Below are positions 1 through 9,023 of a stretch of 64,000 nucleotides of DNA, in pieces. The stretch spans positions 124,001 through 188,000 of the forward strand of contig NZ_BCNV01000001.1 in the NCBI RefSeq assembly GCF_001570725.1, given 5' to 3'. Position numbers and translations under genes: made by a program. Source of the stretch: Paenibacillus amylolyticus (GTDB taxonomy: Bacteria > Bacillota > Bacilli > Paenibacillales > Paenibacillaceae). Under the pieces are notes generated by a model. It saw only the letters and a program-made list of their open reading frames with translations. It searched no databases and was not told the origin of the DNA. Position 1 is the stretch's first letter. Each line of letters opens with the position of its first letter.

Positions 1-558
1 GATTTGGAACTTTTGCTCAAACCGGAATTTGGCGTACAACTGAAAGGGATCTATGGATGTCGTTCCAAAGAAACGGATATTGGCTGGCTACTAAGGCTTG
101 GTGATATGTACAAGGGGGAGAGCAAGCAAATTTTGCTCGAATTCGTCATGGGACCCCGTGTGTCTGGAAAAGCAGCCGTATGTTCAGCGTACTGGAGCAC
201 AAGGAAGTTGAAGCAAAGTCAGCGCGTATTGTTACGAAGAGAACAGCTGTATATTCAGTACACCAGTCATCTGGGCATGCTGCGACAGCCGGAAGATCCC
301 AAGGTGGAAAAGACCATCAAGTTAAGTGAAACCGTGCCGCTGATCAAACAAGCCTTGCGCGCCTACGAAAGAGGCCGGGTTCAAGAGGGCAGTAATATGT
401 TGCGTCGTCATGCAGATGGGTTGTTAATTGAAGCTGCGCGCAAGCAGGATCTGGATTATTACACGGAAGCGGAGATCATTGAACAGTTGCGTTATCACTA
501 CGGGATCACGTTTACAACCGGATATCATGACCGTGAAAAAAAGATATTAGGCGAATAG
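1..558 (+). CDS. VWA-domain protein, C-terminal part (5' truncated by window)
   Basis: The frame is open from base 1, so this is the last 185 codons of a gene starting upstream of the window. The visible part resembles the region that follows a von Willebrand factor A domain: a beta-sandwich-like stretch (GDMYKGESKQILLEFVM) that defines a family of cytosolic VWA proteins, then a helical C-terminus with many Arg/Lys/Glu. No signal peptide or membrane segment is visible. The MIDAS motif of the VWA domain would lie upstream and cannot be checked. The family assignment is an inference from this C-terminal pattern and is moderate. No clear terminator follows; the next gene starts about 160 bp downstream on the same strand. 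Confidence 0.55.
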   Translation, partial: DLELLLKPEFGVQLKGIYGCRSKETDIGWLLRLGDMYKGESKQILLEFVMGPRVSGKAAVCSAYWSTRKLKQSQRVLLRREQLYIQYTSHLGMLRQPEDPKVEKTIKLSETVPLIKQALRAYERGRVQEGSNMLRRHADGLLIEAARKQDLDYYTEAEIIEQLRYHYGITFTTGYHDREKKILGE

Positions 559-716
559 GGTTGATTTCAGATGGCAACGGTATAGAGAGAACGAGTCTAC
601 ATATATTTTGAAGGTGAAGTTTAGGAGAAGGTCGAATGTATGTATCAATATCATATTAAACAATGGATGGAGTTGTATCAAATTTATTGAAACAACATCG
701 TGGAGGGTCCGGCAAA

Positions 717-1688
717 ATGACAGACCGACTAATCCGATTAATGCGCATTATAACGTTAGTGCAGGCCAAGCCAGGCATTCTGGCACGTGAGCTTGCCCAG
801 CGATGCGAGACGACGGAAAGGACGATATACCGCGACATGGAGGCCCTCAGTGCAATGCATATCCCGATCGCCAATATGGGACACGGGCAAGGGTACATGT
901 TTATCAGCCATTTTGCCATGTATCCGCTTAATTGGTCTGATGAAGAAGCCCAAGCTTTCATGCATCTTGCTGAAGTTATGGAGAATATTCGTCCTTTGCT
1001 GAAACCTGCTTTTGAGAGCGCTTATGAGAAAGTGGTTGCTTCGAGTCAGAAAAACAAAACAGAACGAGTGGAATGGTCTGAGCAGATTAGTGGGTTGTTT
1101 AAAATGGGGTTGCCCGCATGGCAAAATGAGAGCAACGATCCACAGAATCAATCCCTGATTACCCTGCTTCAGGCTGGCATTTCACAGAACACCATTGAAG
1201 GGGAGTATCTGTCTCAAGGTAAAAAAGGGGTCGTACGCATAGATCCTTACTGTCTTATCCCTCGTGAATACAGATTTGAGCTGTTAGGGTATTGTCACCT
1301 GTCGGAGAAACTTCGAATATTTCAGGTGAGCCGGCTGCAAAAGATACGGATATTGCCACGAACGTTCCGCAAAGAGGATTATCTGATCCAGTCGCACTTC
1401 CGCATTCCTTGGGCATATGAGGGAAGTACGGAGTGGACTGCGTTCAAAATTCGATTTGCACCCCATGCTGTGGAGCGTGTGATGCAGGAGCAATTTTTTA
1501 TACGCCCCATCTTAACCATTGAACCGGAAGGTAGCCTGTTATTTGAAGCCATATTAAGTGATGTTGAGGAATTTCTCGTATGGATTTCTAAATATGGACC
1601 TGATGCGGAAATCCTTGAACCCGAGATCTGCCGCATCAAGATGAAAGAACGCCTGAACAGCTGGCAACAAATGTACAATAGAAGTTGA
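717..1688 (+). CDS. YafY/WYL-family transcriptional regulator
   Basis: A 323-residue DNA-binding regulator. The N-terminus (about residues 1-60, RLIRLMRIITLVQ... then ERTIYRDMEAL) is the winged HTH of the DeoR-like HTH_11 type, and the middle and C-terminal part holds a WYL domain (about 160-230; YRFELLGYC, VSRLQKIRIL), which in this family senses nucleic-acid or small-molecule ligands. The start was chosen at the ATG preceded by GGAGGG with 9-bp spacing. An in-frame ATG 54 bp upstream (663) has no ribosome site and would add 18 unlike residues. Such regulators usually control a neighbouring gene; here the only close neighbours are the upstream VWA gene and the convergent exonuclease, so its target is unknown. 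Confidence 0.85.
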   Translation: MTDRLIRLMRIITLVQAKPGILARELAQRCETTERTIYRDMEALSAMHIPIANMGHGQGYMFISHFAMYPLNWSDEEAQAFMHLAEVMENIRPLLKPAFESAYEKVVASSQKNKTERVEWSEQISGLFKMGLPAWQNESNDPQNQSLITLLQAGISQNTIEGEYLSQGKKGVVRIDPYCLIPREYRFELLGYCHLSEKLRIFQVSRLQKIRILPRTFRKEDYLIQSHFRIPWAYEGSTEWTAFKIRFAPHAVERVMQEQFFIRPILTIEPEGSLLFEAILSDVEEFLVWISKYGPDAEILEPEICRIKMKERLNSWQQMYNRS

Positions 1689-1755
1689 GATTAGCATGCA
1701 ATCTGAAGCAAGAACCAAGATGCCAAAACACCAATACATTTCGTGCTGTGGACGC

Positions 1756-2427
1756 CTACTCTTTGGTTTTGAAAAGGCTTGCCAGATTGCCAAAAGGCGA
1801 TTCTTTCTCTTCATCTTCTGTGGAGCTGGAATAGACGACCTTGGATGCAATGCCCTCATCATCCGCTGCGCAGTTGTTTTCCAGCGTGAATCGGTCAAAC
1901 TGATGCATGAACACTTTGGCTGTATTGATGGCATCATCCAATGCGCGATGCTGGGTACCATCGAATTCGATTCCGCAGATTTCAAGAGCCTGAGCGAGAC
2001 CGAGTTGACGGAACTTGCCTTCTTTACGAACGACACGGGACCATTGTTGCTGGAGATCGTTATGATTGGTGATCCAGGCCACATCGAGCTGATGGGTACG
2101 ACAATGAGAGATCAGTTTGCTGCGGTCGTCGGGTCCCCAGGAACACATGTAATAGGATTCGCTTCCCATCCAGGCGATGAATTGATTCAGTGCTGCCGGA
2201 AAAAGAGGCGCTGCATCAATATCTTTTTGCGTAATACCTGTAAACTGAATCGTGTCGGTAGACAGAACGGACTTGTTGGAAGGACGAACATACGTATGGA
2301 ACGTATCTGTAACAGTCAATCCATCCGCTGTTTCCGTAACTTTGACGGCACCGATATCGATAATTTCAGAAGAATAGCGAGTATTACGGCTTACTGTGAA
2401 TTCAAGATCATATATGATATATGGCAT
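1756..2427 (-). CDS. DEDDh 3'-5' exonuclease, KapD-like
   Basis: A 223-residue exonuclease of the RNase T/DnaQ superfamily. Metal-binding residues are visible: D and E in YIIYDLEF near the N-terminus (ExoI), and the ExoIII signature HRALDDA with catalytic His and Asp near residue 160. The overall plan matches KapD of Bacillus, known as an inhibitor of the KinA sporulation pathway, and related stand-alone exonucleases. The start at 2427 is supported by AAAGGAG eight bases upstream on the minus strand; the longer TTG frame to 2457 has no ribosome site. The gene is convergent with the YafY-type regulator. Function beyond 3'-5' nuclease is an inference. Confidence 0.85.
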   Translation of the reverse strand: MPYIIYDLEFTVSRNTRYSSEIIDIGAVKVTETADGLTVTDTFHTYVRPSNKSVLSTDTIQFTGITQKDIDAAPLFPAALNQFIAWMGSESYYMCSWGPDDRSKLISHCRTHQLDVAWITNHNDLQQQWSRVVRKEGKFRQLGLAQALEICGIEFDGTQHRALDDAINTAKVFMHQFDRFTLENNCAADDEGIASKVVYSSSTEDEEKESPFGNLASLFKTKE

Positions 2428-2589
2428 AGGACAAGCTCCTTTATCGATTAATACCAAGGGTATATTTCTATTTCTCTATATTACAGGGAACAAGCTGTCA
2501 TGTCAGCCATCGTTACGGAATTCATTGTACTTTATGTTAACTCGGTATGGTTGACAATTTCTTGTAAATGAACTAATGTGATCAAAAAT

Positions 2590-2862
2590 GATAAAAGCGT
2601 TATAACGAGGACATGATTGTGTTGGTCAGCTTCAACAGAGAGGGAACAGTGTGGTGCAAGGTTCCTGTGGCTGCTTCGTAATTCCTACCTCGCGAGCTGC
2701 GGAAGAGAATGCCCATCCCAGGGTTGCAACCTCCGCCGGAAGGGCCCGTTATGCCCCGTAGGACTGCATACTACAAATCGCACAGGTTGCGGATGGAATA
2801 AGTTGCAGTTAAACAAGGGTGGTACCACGACACATTCGTCCCTTGACGGATGTGTCTTTTTG
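2590..2862 (+). promoter_or_regulatory. T-box riboswitch leader of proS
   Basis: The canonical T-box core AAGGGTGGTACCACG lies at 2815-2829 and is followed at once by a terminator hairpin (ACACATTCGTC pairing with GACGGATGTGT, 2830-2855) and a U-run. Upstream, a GGTGCAAG-type stem I element lies around 2650-2665. In the T-box family, uncharged tRNA pairs with the specifier and the T-box bulge, favouring the antiterminator. The downstream gene is prolyl-tRNA synthetase, so tRNA-Pro is the expected ligand. A CCT triplet near 2690 is a possible specifier, but I could not prove the loop. The 5' boundary is approximate. Confidence 0.9.
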
Positions 2863-2917
2863 CTGTTTATAACTCAAGATATCTAATAACAATGAGGAAG
2901 ATTAGGAGTGTGTGCAG

Positions 2918-4702
2918 ATGCGTCAAAGTGAAATGCTTGTTCCAACATTACGTGAAGCGCCAGCGGAGGCAGATGCGGCGGGACATCGTTGGTTACTGCG
3001 TTCCGGCATGATTCGCCAACTGGCAGCGGGGATCTACAGTTACCTGCCCCTCGGACGGCGTATATTGTTGAACGTTGAACGGATCGTTCGTGAAGAGATG
3101 GATCGTGCTGGATGTCAGGAAGTGTTGCTGCCGATTATGCAGCCTGCTGAGCTGTGGGAAGAATCCGGAAGATACACACAGTATGGTCCCGAATTGATGC
3201 GTCTGAAGGATCGTCATGCACGGGAATTTGCTCTTGGACCAACACATGAGGAAGTCGTAACCGCTTTAGCGCGGGACGAGGTCAGTTCGTATCGCAAGCT
3301 GCCATTCACCCTGTACCAGATCGGAACCAAGTTCCGGGATGAACGCCGTCCTCGATTTGGATTGCTACGTGGACGTGAGTTCATCATGAAGGATGCCTAC
3401 TCTTTTGCTTCGGACTGGGAAGAGCTTGATCGTACTTATCAGGCGATGAACACAGCGTATAGTCGCATTCTGGAACGTTGTGGTCTGGACTATATCCGTG
3501 TTGAGGCGGACGCGGGAACGATTGGCGGTCAAGGGGAAACGCACGAGTTCATGGCTCTTGCTGATGTGGGTGAGGACACGATTGTAACCTGCAAACATTG
3601 TGGATATGCTGCTAATCTGGAGAAAGCTGATTATCAGACTTCCGTAGATATTGGGGAAAAAGAAGCAAGCTCAGAAGATAAAGCTGTCTCTTCGAATGCA
3701 GACTCCGCAGTTCAAACGGATGATCGCACAGGAGTGGAAGCCACAGTACGAATTCCGACACCTGGCGTTCGTACGATCGCAGAGTTAACTTCCTTTGTGG
3801 GCGAAGGTGCTGAACATATGATCAAAACGTTGCTTTATGTGGCGGATGGTCAGCTCGTCGCTGCCCTTGTACGTGGAGATCATGAACTGAATGACATCGC
3901 ATTGAAGCAGGTGTTGGGTGCAGAGGAACTGAATCTAGCAGACGATGTAGCCATTGCGGCACATCCGAACCTGAAGGTAGGTTTTCTGGGTCCAATTGGA
4001 CTAAATCTGCCGATGGTGGTGGACGCTGACGTGGCAGTGATGAAGAGCGCAATTACAGGAGCCAATGAAGTGGATGTGCATGTTTCCGGCGTACGTCCAG
4101 GCATTGATTTTGCATTGGAGCGAGTGGAACGAATTCGCTTTGCTGCCGAAGGGGACGCTTGCCCAACATGTGGATCGCCGCTTGTATTTACCAAAGGCAT
4201 TGAGGTTGGACATATTTTCAAATTGGGAACGAAATACAGTGATGCCATGGGCGCTTCATTCCTGGATCGCAATGGTCGCCAGTGCGCGCCTGTCATGGGA
4301 TGTTATGGAATTGGCGTATCCCGCCTGATGGCAGCTATAGCTGAGCAGTATGCAGGAGATGAGGGGATTCGTTGGCCGGCCGCTGTGGCGCCATATGATG
4401 TGCATCTGATTGCAGTAAGTTGGAAGGATGAGCAACAACGTCAGCTTACTCTCGAACTGGAACAACAATTGATTGATGGCGGTTACTCTGTACTGGTCGA
4501 TGACCGGGATGAACGTCCAGGTGTGAAATTCAAGGATGCCGAGCTGATCGGATTGCCTGTGCAGATCGTCATTGGCAGAGGGGCAGCAGAAGGACAGGTT
4601 GAATTGGGATCACACGCCCTTGCAGCATCAGGTGAATTGAAACGAATCGGCTTGACTGCACAGGAGGCTGTGCTTTATGTGAAGGAACAACTCACTTCCT
4701 AG
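2918..4702 (+). CDS. proS: Prolyl-tRNA synthetase
   Basis: A 594-residue class II aminoacyl-tRNA synthetase that charges tRNA-Pro in the cytosol. The N-terminus RQSEMLVPTLREAP is the bacterial-type ProS signature. Class II motif 2 (GTKFRDERRPRFGLLRGREF) and motif 3 (GCYGIGVSR) flank an insertion domain (about 220-400) that in bacterial ProS edits Ala-tRNA-Pro. The anticodon-binding domain follows at about 485-590. The start is the ATG nine bases after AGGAG; a GTG six bases earlier is too close to the ribosome site. The editing domain contains a low-complexity Ser/Glu/Asp-rich insert at about 240-265. Expression is controlled by the T-box leader directly upstream. Confidence 0.98.
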   Translation: MRQSEMLVPTLREAPAEADAAGHRWLLRSGMIRQLAAGIYSYLPLGRRILLNVERIVREEMDRAGCQEVLLPIMQPAELWEESGRYTQYGPELMRLKDRHAREFALGPTHEEVVTALARDEVSSYRKLPFTLYQIGTKFRDERRPRFGLLRGREFIMKDAYSFASDWEELDRTYQAMNTAYSRILERCGLDYIRVEADAGTIGGQGETHEFMALADVGEDTIVTCKHCGYAANLEKADYQTSVDIGEKEASSEDKAVSSNADSAVQTDDRTGVEATVRIPTPGVRTIAELTSFVGEGAEHMIKTLLYVADGQLVAALVRGDHELNDIALKQVLGAEELNLADDVAIAAHPNLKVGFLGPIGLNLPMVVDADVAVMKSAITGANEVDVHVSGVRPGIDFALERVERIRFAAEGDACPTCGSPLVFTKGIEVGHIFKLGTKYSDAMGASFLDRNGRQCAPVMGCYGIGVSRLMAAIAEQYAGDEGIRWPAAVAPYDVHLIAVSWKDEQQRQLTLELEQQLIDGGYSVLVDDRDERPGVKFKDAELIGLPVQIVIGRGAAEGQVELGSHALAASGELKRIGLTAQEAVLYVKEQLTS

Positions 4703-5178
4703 ATTCAGGGGATTCGTTCATTATATGAGTTCATATAATAGTACCGAATATGATGCGGTAGCTGATTTTGATTGCTGAAACTCTAATGAAAGCATGGAAA
4801 AGAGGGCTATAGGCATACAAATGGGTAGGATTTTATAAGGAATATCATACGAAATAACTAAATTGGGATAATTGTATTCAGTATACAAATGATTTTATGA
4901 TTAAGGAATTGCAGATGATCATACTTGGGTAGATTTATGTGCAAATATGCAATTTTGAGAAGACAGCGATGTCGAAATTAAATGTAGAATAACCGCATAA
5001 ACACAGTAATTCCAGAGAGTTTTTATATAGTTCGGTGACGAAGGCATATGATGAAGTTGGTCCATAAAGGCCTAGCTGGGATTTATTTTTGCCTCAGATG
5101 ATTGTCAAGATCAGCAGGATATGTCCACAGGAAATGTTCAAGTATCTGATGTGGATGGATGTTTAAGAACTGAGATAC
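4703..5178. other. AT-rich intergenic region with no gene seen
   Basis: About 475 bp between proS and the shared terminator. It is AT-rich and all frames are broken by frequent stops. I see no conserved motif, repeat copy or RNA signature. It may be decayed coding sequence, but no recognisable remnant is left. Confidence 0.5.
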
Positions 5179-5226
5179 AAAAGGGTGTCCCCTTAACCAG
5201 TAATCTGGTTTGGGGGACACCCTTTT
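5179..5226. terminator. Bidirectional terminator between proS and the 5'-nucleotidase gene
   Basis: A long hairpin: AAAAGGGTGTCCCC pairs with GGGGACACCCTTTT, and an inner AACCAG pairs with CTGGTT. A-run and T-run flanks allow termination on both strands, which suits two convergent genes. Confidence 0.9.
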
Positions 5227-5303
5227 GGTTATGACAAGATTGATTCGTAATGTTGTTGCACCTTACAAGCAATCATGCCTATATGCACTTTGCTTTGCTG
5301 AGC

Positions 5304-7103
5304 TTAAGAAGCTGCAGGCAATTTCAATTGTTGACCTGGATAAATCCAGTGTGGATTTTTGATATTGTTCAGCTTCTGCAATGCCTGCCAAGTTGTGCCG
5401 TATTGTTTGGAGATGGAGTACAAGGAATCTCCGGATTTCACAACATGCAGTTTGGCTGGAGCTGGTTTGCTTGGTGTTGGTTTAACTGGTTTTTCCGGTT
5501 TTGGTGTTTCTGGTTTTGGCGTAGTTGGAGCTGGTGTTTCGGTTGCCGGAGTTTCCGGCTCTACTGCTGGTTTCTTCGCTTCACTGATCCGACCATCTGT
5601 TTTGATGTCTACAGCACCAAGCTTTTGCATGTAGTTGATCAATGCTTCGTCCAGCGCGCCATACATTCCTGTAGTTGAATATTTGGCGAACATGGTGTAT
5701 TCGTCACCACCAACAGCTGTGAAATCATTGGTTGCCAGTGTGTACGTTGCTTCCGGATCAAGGACTTTATCGCCAACGGTTACGGAATGTACACGGCTAC
5801 CTTCTGCAGCGGAAGTGTCGATTTTGAACTTGATTCCGGATACTTGCGGGAATCCACCGCTTGGTTCGGGATAGGAAGCTACACCGACTTCAAGGGCTGC
5901 CAGAATATCGGAGCCTTTTACTTCAAGCGTTACCACTTGATTACCAAAAGGAAGCACTGTGATGATATCACCTTTGGTTACGATCCCTTTTTCGATGGAA
6001 GCACGGATACCACCACCGTTAGTCAATGCGATATCAGCGTTGCTGACATCACGAATTGCATCTGCAAGCAGGTCACCCAGATTGGTTTCTCCTGCACGTA
6101 CTTGTTCACGCTTACCATCCAGCAGAATAGCTGTATTGGCTACTTCTTCTTTCAGGATAGGTTCTTGTTCTTTTTGAATGGAGTTCACGAGAGTCGCGAC
6201 TTTCTCATTCGGTTTGATGTCTTTTGCTTCAGTTTCATCAATCAATGTTGCTTGTTTCTTCGTTACTTTACCACCATCTACCCACAGATCGATGACACCT
6301 ACATAGTTGGTGTATTCTCCTGCACTTGCGATCAATGTTCCGTTATCGGATACAAGGCCATCTTGCAGTACTGTGTGACTGTGACCATCGATGAATACGT
6401 CGATGCCAGGAACTTCTTTAACGACTTTAAAGCTAGTATCCGTGCTGGATGCATCTTGTCCAAGGTGTCCCAGAACAACAACAACATCTACTTTGCTGCG
6501 GATTTCGTTGACCAGAACTTTAGCTTCCGCAGATGGATCTGTAATATCAAGACCTTCTACGTTTTTAGGGTTCGTTTTGTACAACGTTTCCGGTGTAGTC
6601 AAGGCGATGATACCAATCTTAACGCCATCCACCTCTTTAATGAGGTAAGGATCGAAGAGACGTGTTCCGTCTTTTTTCTTCACGTTGGCACTCAGCATGG
6701 GGAAGTTCATCATGTCCGCCAGTTCGATCAGACGATCTGAACCATAGTTGAATTCGTGGTTACCCGGTACGATGGCTTGGTATCCCATTTCATTCATGAC
6801 TTTCACGATGCTCTCACCATTAACGAGAGTGGCAAATGTTGTACCATGCACAGCATCTCCAGCATCGAGCAAGAGCGTGTTCGGGTTTTCGCTACGATAT
6901 TTGTCAGCGATTCCAGCTACTTTGGCAAAACCCATAGCAGGTGAAGATTCAACTGCGCGGGCATGCGTATCATTCGTATGTAGAATGGTAATGTGTTTGC
7001 CTGTACCCGGAGTGGTGTCCGTTGCAGCCGCGGCAATACCTACACTGCCAAACAGCAAACAGACCGTTAGCAGAAGTGAAACGTAATTCTTCCAGATTTT
7101 CAT
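5304..7103 (-). CDS. Secreted 5'-nucleotidase/2',3'-cyclic phosphodiesterase with C-terminal LysM
   Basis: A 599-residue exported phosphoesterase. An N-terminal signal peptide (about 1-27, hydrophobic core then AAAA) is followed by a calcineurin-like metallophosphatase domain with metal motifs [13 protein letters not shown] and DGHSH, then the 5'-nucleotidase C-terminal substrate domain (about 330-500; NGGGIRASI). A Pro/Thr/Glu/Lys-rich linker (about 505-550) leads to one LysM domain ([18 protein letters not shown]) that should hold the enzyme on peptidoglycan. In this family the role is release of phosphate and nucleosides from extracellular nucleotides. Anchoring by LysM rather than LPXTG or SLH is less common. 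The start is preceded by a GGAGG-type ribosome site on the minus strand. Confidence 0.93.
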   Translation of the reverse strand: MKIWKNYVSLLLTVCLLFGSVGIAAAATDTTPGTGKHITILHTNDTHARAVESSPAMGFAKVAGIADKYRSENPNTLLLDAGDAVHGTTFATLVNGESIVKVMNEMGYQAIVPGNHEFNYGSDRLIELADMMNFPMLSANVKKKDGTRLFDPYLIKEVDGVKIGIIALTTPETLYKTNPKNVEGLDITDPSAEAKVLVNEIRSKVDVVVVLGHLGQDASSTDTSFKVVKEVPGIDVFIDGHSHTVLQDGLVSDNGTLIASAGEYTNYVGVIDLWVDGGKVTKKQATLIDETEAKDIKPNEKVATLVNSIQKEQEPILKEEVANTAILLDGKREQVRAGETNLGDLLADAIRDVSNADIALTNGGGIRASIEKGIVTKGDIITVLPFGNQVVTLEVKGSDILAALEVGVASYPEPSGGFPQVSGIKFKIDTSAAEGSRVHSVTVGDKVLDPEATYTLATNDFTAVGGDEYTMFAKYSTTGMYGALDEALINYMQKLGAVDIKTDGRISEAKKPAVEPETPATETPAPTTPKPETPKPEKPVKPTPSKPAPAKLHVVKSGDSLYSISKQYGTTWQALQKLNNIKNPHWIYPGQQLKLPAAS

Positions 7104-7283
7104 ATGAATCCGAAACCTCCCAAAATAATATCTAATTGAGCGTTTACACAGCTCAAATAGTATTTTAACAGACTATTATGTGGAAATCTCGCGATTTACG
7201 TAAAAATAAGTAACCTGAAAGTGACATGTGATTCTGCTAATGGAAAATAGAGAAAAAATAATCCTATGAAAGAACATATGTTC

Positions 7284-7700
7284 TTAAATGGTGTAAAAAA
7301 AATGCTGCGCTTCACGCGGCAGTCCGGTACGTAAACAGAATTTCTCTAAAGATTCATCGGCTTCAGGCATCACTCCAGACGTTAACAACTGAATGGCAAA
7401 ACGATTGGCCTGTCTTTCCAGTTTGCCTGGTGCAAAATAGGAATGCTCCTCCAGAAAGAAACGATTGATCCCTTTATGAAGCCGGTCATGGCCAAGCTCA
7501 TGGGCGCACACGAACCGCTGCCATTCCGGCGGCAAATCATTGTGTATGACGATAAACCTGCGCCGGAGCTTGCGAAAGTACAGTCCTTTGGTGGATTTCC
7601 CCAAATTGGTGAAACGAATCTGTATTCCAACCGCGCGGGCAATGCTGAACGGGCAGTTGGTCCGGTGTTTTCGAATCAGCTTTGTTACGATGTCATCCAT
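7284..7700 (-). CDS. ImmA/IrrE-family metallopeptidase (phage anti-repressor, XkdA-like)
   Basis: A 138-residue zinc peptidase. The motif HELGH (about residue 67-71) and a downstream Glu in a helix (LERQANRFA) are the zinc ligands of the ImmA/IrrE family. In ICEBs1 and PBSX-type elements this protein cleaves or inactivates the partner Xre repressor after DNA damage. The partner lies 42 bp upstream on the same strand, the same order as immR-immA and PBSX xre-xkdA. It is therefore likely the induction switch of the nearby tail cluster, although that cluster begins about 10 kb away. The N-terminal start has an AGGTGAG ribosome site. Confidence 0.88.
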   Translation of the reverse strand: MDDIVTKLIRKHRTNCPFSIARAVGIQIRFTNLGKSTKGLYFRKLRRRFIVIHNDLPPEWQRFVCAHELGHDRLHKGINRFFLEEHSYFAPGKLERQANRFAIQLLTSGVMPEADESLEKFCLRTGLPREAQHFFYTI

Positions 7701-7742
7701 ATGATCTCACCTGCTGCCTCATTAAATTCAGTTCGTCATGCT

Positions 7743-8183
7743 TCATGGGCGATTGTCCGATTCGTCTGTCTTTTTGCGTTTGTTCATCTGTTTGGCTTCC
7801 CAGAACAGACCTGTCAGCACATCCTTGATGCGTTTCTTGTCCTCTTCATCGAGTGGAATGCCGTCAAACATCAGATCATCATCGTCCTCCAGCATCTTTT
7901 TGAAATCACGACGGTCTTTGTATGTAGCCCATTCCGGTACGTCCTGAAGTTCAGTGGAACTCCCTGGTTCAATATAGCCGGCCTGCTTCATCATCTCTGT
8001 ATAGGGAACCGAGAGTGCATCTGCAATCTTGCGAATGGTTGCCGGTTTGGGCACACCCCGTACCCCGTTCTCAATGCGTGAAATCTGTGAGTTGCTTATT
8101 CCGGCTGCTTCGGCGAGCTGATTAATGCTGTATCCATGTTGCTCGCGCAGTTGTTTCATATAAGGACCAAAAGCGTGCTCCAC
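7743..8183 (-). CDS. Xre-family repressor (phage/tailocin type)
   Basis: A 146-residue DNA-binding protein. Residues about 9-65 form an HTH_3 domain (NQLAEAAGISNSQISRIENG) and the C-terminal half is acidic and helical, as in PBSX Xre and ICEBs1 ImmR. The start is GTG, with AAAGGAG about 12 bases upstream; an ATG seven bases earlier is out of frame. It forms an operon with the ImmA-like protease downstream. It faces the ArpU activator across an 840-bp control region that contains two inverted copies of the structured repeat and a 16-bp palindrome. It likely represses the ArpU gene and itself; this is inference from the arrangement. Confidence 0.88.
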   Translation of the reverse strand: MEHAFGPYMKQLREQHGYSINQLAEAAGISNSQISRIENGVRGVPKPATIRKIADALSVPYTEMMKQAGYIEPGSSTELQDVPEWATYKDRRDFKKMLEDDDDLMFDGIPLDEEDKKRIKDVLTGLFWEAKQMNKRKKTDESDNRP

Positions 8184-8222
8184 AATTCATGCCAACTCCT
8201 TTGATTCGTACAAGTGCTTGAG

Positions 8223-8418
8223 TTATAAATTAAGAGAGCTCGTGCTGCACAGATCACTCCGATGACAGAACAACCTTCCGATCGCTGTTATCCCCGAATT
8301 TCCTGAATGTATATCTTCATAGGTAGAATTTCGGTGATAAAGACGAACGCTTCGCTTCTTCAGATTCTTTCTGTCCTCTCCGTTAACGTGCATATCTAAT
8401 CCAAATCTTAACTTATAA
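8223..8418 (-). repeat. Structured repeat family A, copy 1 (minus orientation)
   Basis: Terminal inverted repeats TTATAAATTAAG (8223-8234) and CTTAACTTATAA (8407-8418) match at 11 of 12 positions. An inner pair is TGCAC (8246-8250) with GTGCA (8388-8392). The core carries GACAG/CTGTC arms and the conserved central hairpin. Read on the minus strand it resembles the copies at 8810 and 15488. Its 3' side ends about 25 bp before the ribosome site of the Xre gene, so it probably lies in that mRNA leader. Confidence 0.85.
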
Positions 8419-8809
8419 AAATCAAATGACTTATACGGAAGTTCATTAATTAAACAGTACTATAACGTATATATACCATTAGGTAAAGAGATATGAAACA
8501 ATTATGCCAAAAGGCATAGGAAATGAGAGCGAAGGTTTTATTTTATCGTCAAAATGAACCAAAATGAAGGTTTACTCCGATCTCCAGAAAGTGGTATCCT
8601 CAAATAGAAATACGAACACTATACGAACGAAATGTAACGTTATAGCGAAGCGTGTGTTTTTTAATCACCTTCTGAAAAGTGGAATTCCCCGGATTATAGC
8701 GGTTTGGAGTGATTCCAAAAGGCAACAGGGGAAAATTGAAAAAATGTCGTTATTATTTCAGAGATCTGGATAACTCTAATAAAAGATGAGAGCATGAGGG
8801 TTTAACTTT
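8419..8809. other. Control region between xre and arpU, no gene seen
   Basis: An AT-rich 390-bp stretch between two inverted repeat copies. It should hold the divergent promoters of the Xre and ArpU genes, but I could not assign -35/-10 boxes with confidence. A frame at 8564-8773 has no ribosome site and no recognisable features. A direct repeat of ATACGAAC occurs near 8610 and 8622. Confidence 0.45.
8503..8518. promoter_or_regulatory. 16-bp perfect palindrome, candidate operator
   Basis: TATGCC-AAAA-GGCATA is a perfect inverted repeat with a four-base centre. It lies midway between the divergent xre and arpU genes. Its size fits an Xre-type dimer, but no second copy was seen, so operator function is only a suggestion. 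Confidence 0.4.
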
Positions 8810-8997
8810 TATAGAATGAATTTTAAGGTACGCAAGAACGAAGAGGGCAGAAAAAAGCTGGAGAAGCGAAGTGTTCGCCTTTATCACTGGATTTCCACTT
8901 TTGAAAATATAATCAAAGAAATCCGGGGATAACAGCGATCGGAAGGTTGTTCTGTCATCAGAGTGAGTATGCGAAGCTAATAGACTTTCATTCTATA
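8810..8997 (+). repeat. Structured repeat family A, copy 2
   Basis: Perfect 11-bp terminal inverted repeats TATAGAATGAA (8810-8820) and TTCATTCTATA (8987-8997). The core has GGCAGAA/TTCTGTC arms, a small GAAGCG...CGCC stem and the central TTTATC...GGGGATAA hairpin. The element ends about 11 bp before the AAAGGAGG ribosome site of arpU, in the same orientation as that gene. Confidence 0.88.
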
Positions 8998-9023
8998 GCT
9001 AATGTTAAAGGAGGAAGATAAAT

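Noticed and set aside
1696..2451. A 251-codon plus-strand frame opposite the exonuclease
   Set aside because: It is antisense to a recognised DEDDh exonuclease; Cys-rich, without recognisable features.
2617..2886. An 89-codon frame upstream of proS
   Set aside because: It overlaps the T-box core and terminator; the sequence is explained by RNA structure.
8564..8773. A 69-codon frame between xre and arpU
   Set aside because: No ribosome site, AT-rich chance composition and no recognisable features.
8223..8997. The inverted repeat pair as ends of a composite transposon
   Set aside because: No transposase lies between them, the copies differ too much in their ends, and further copies occur singly elsewhere.
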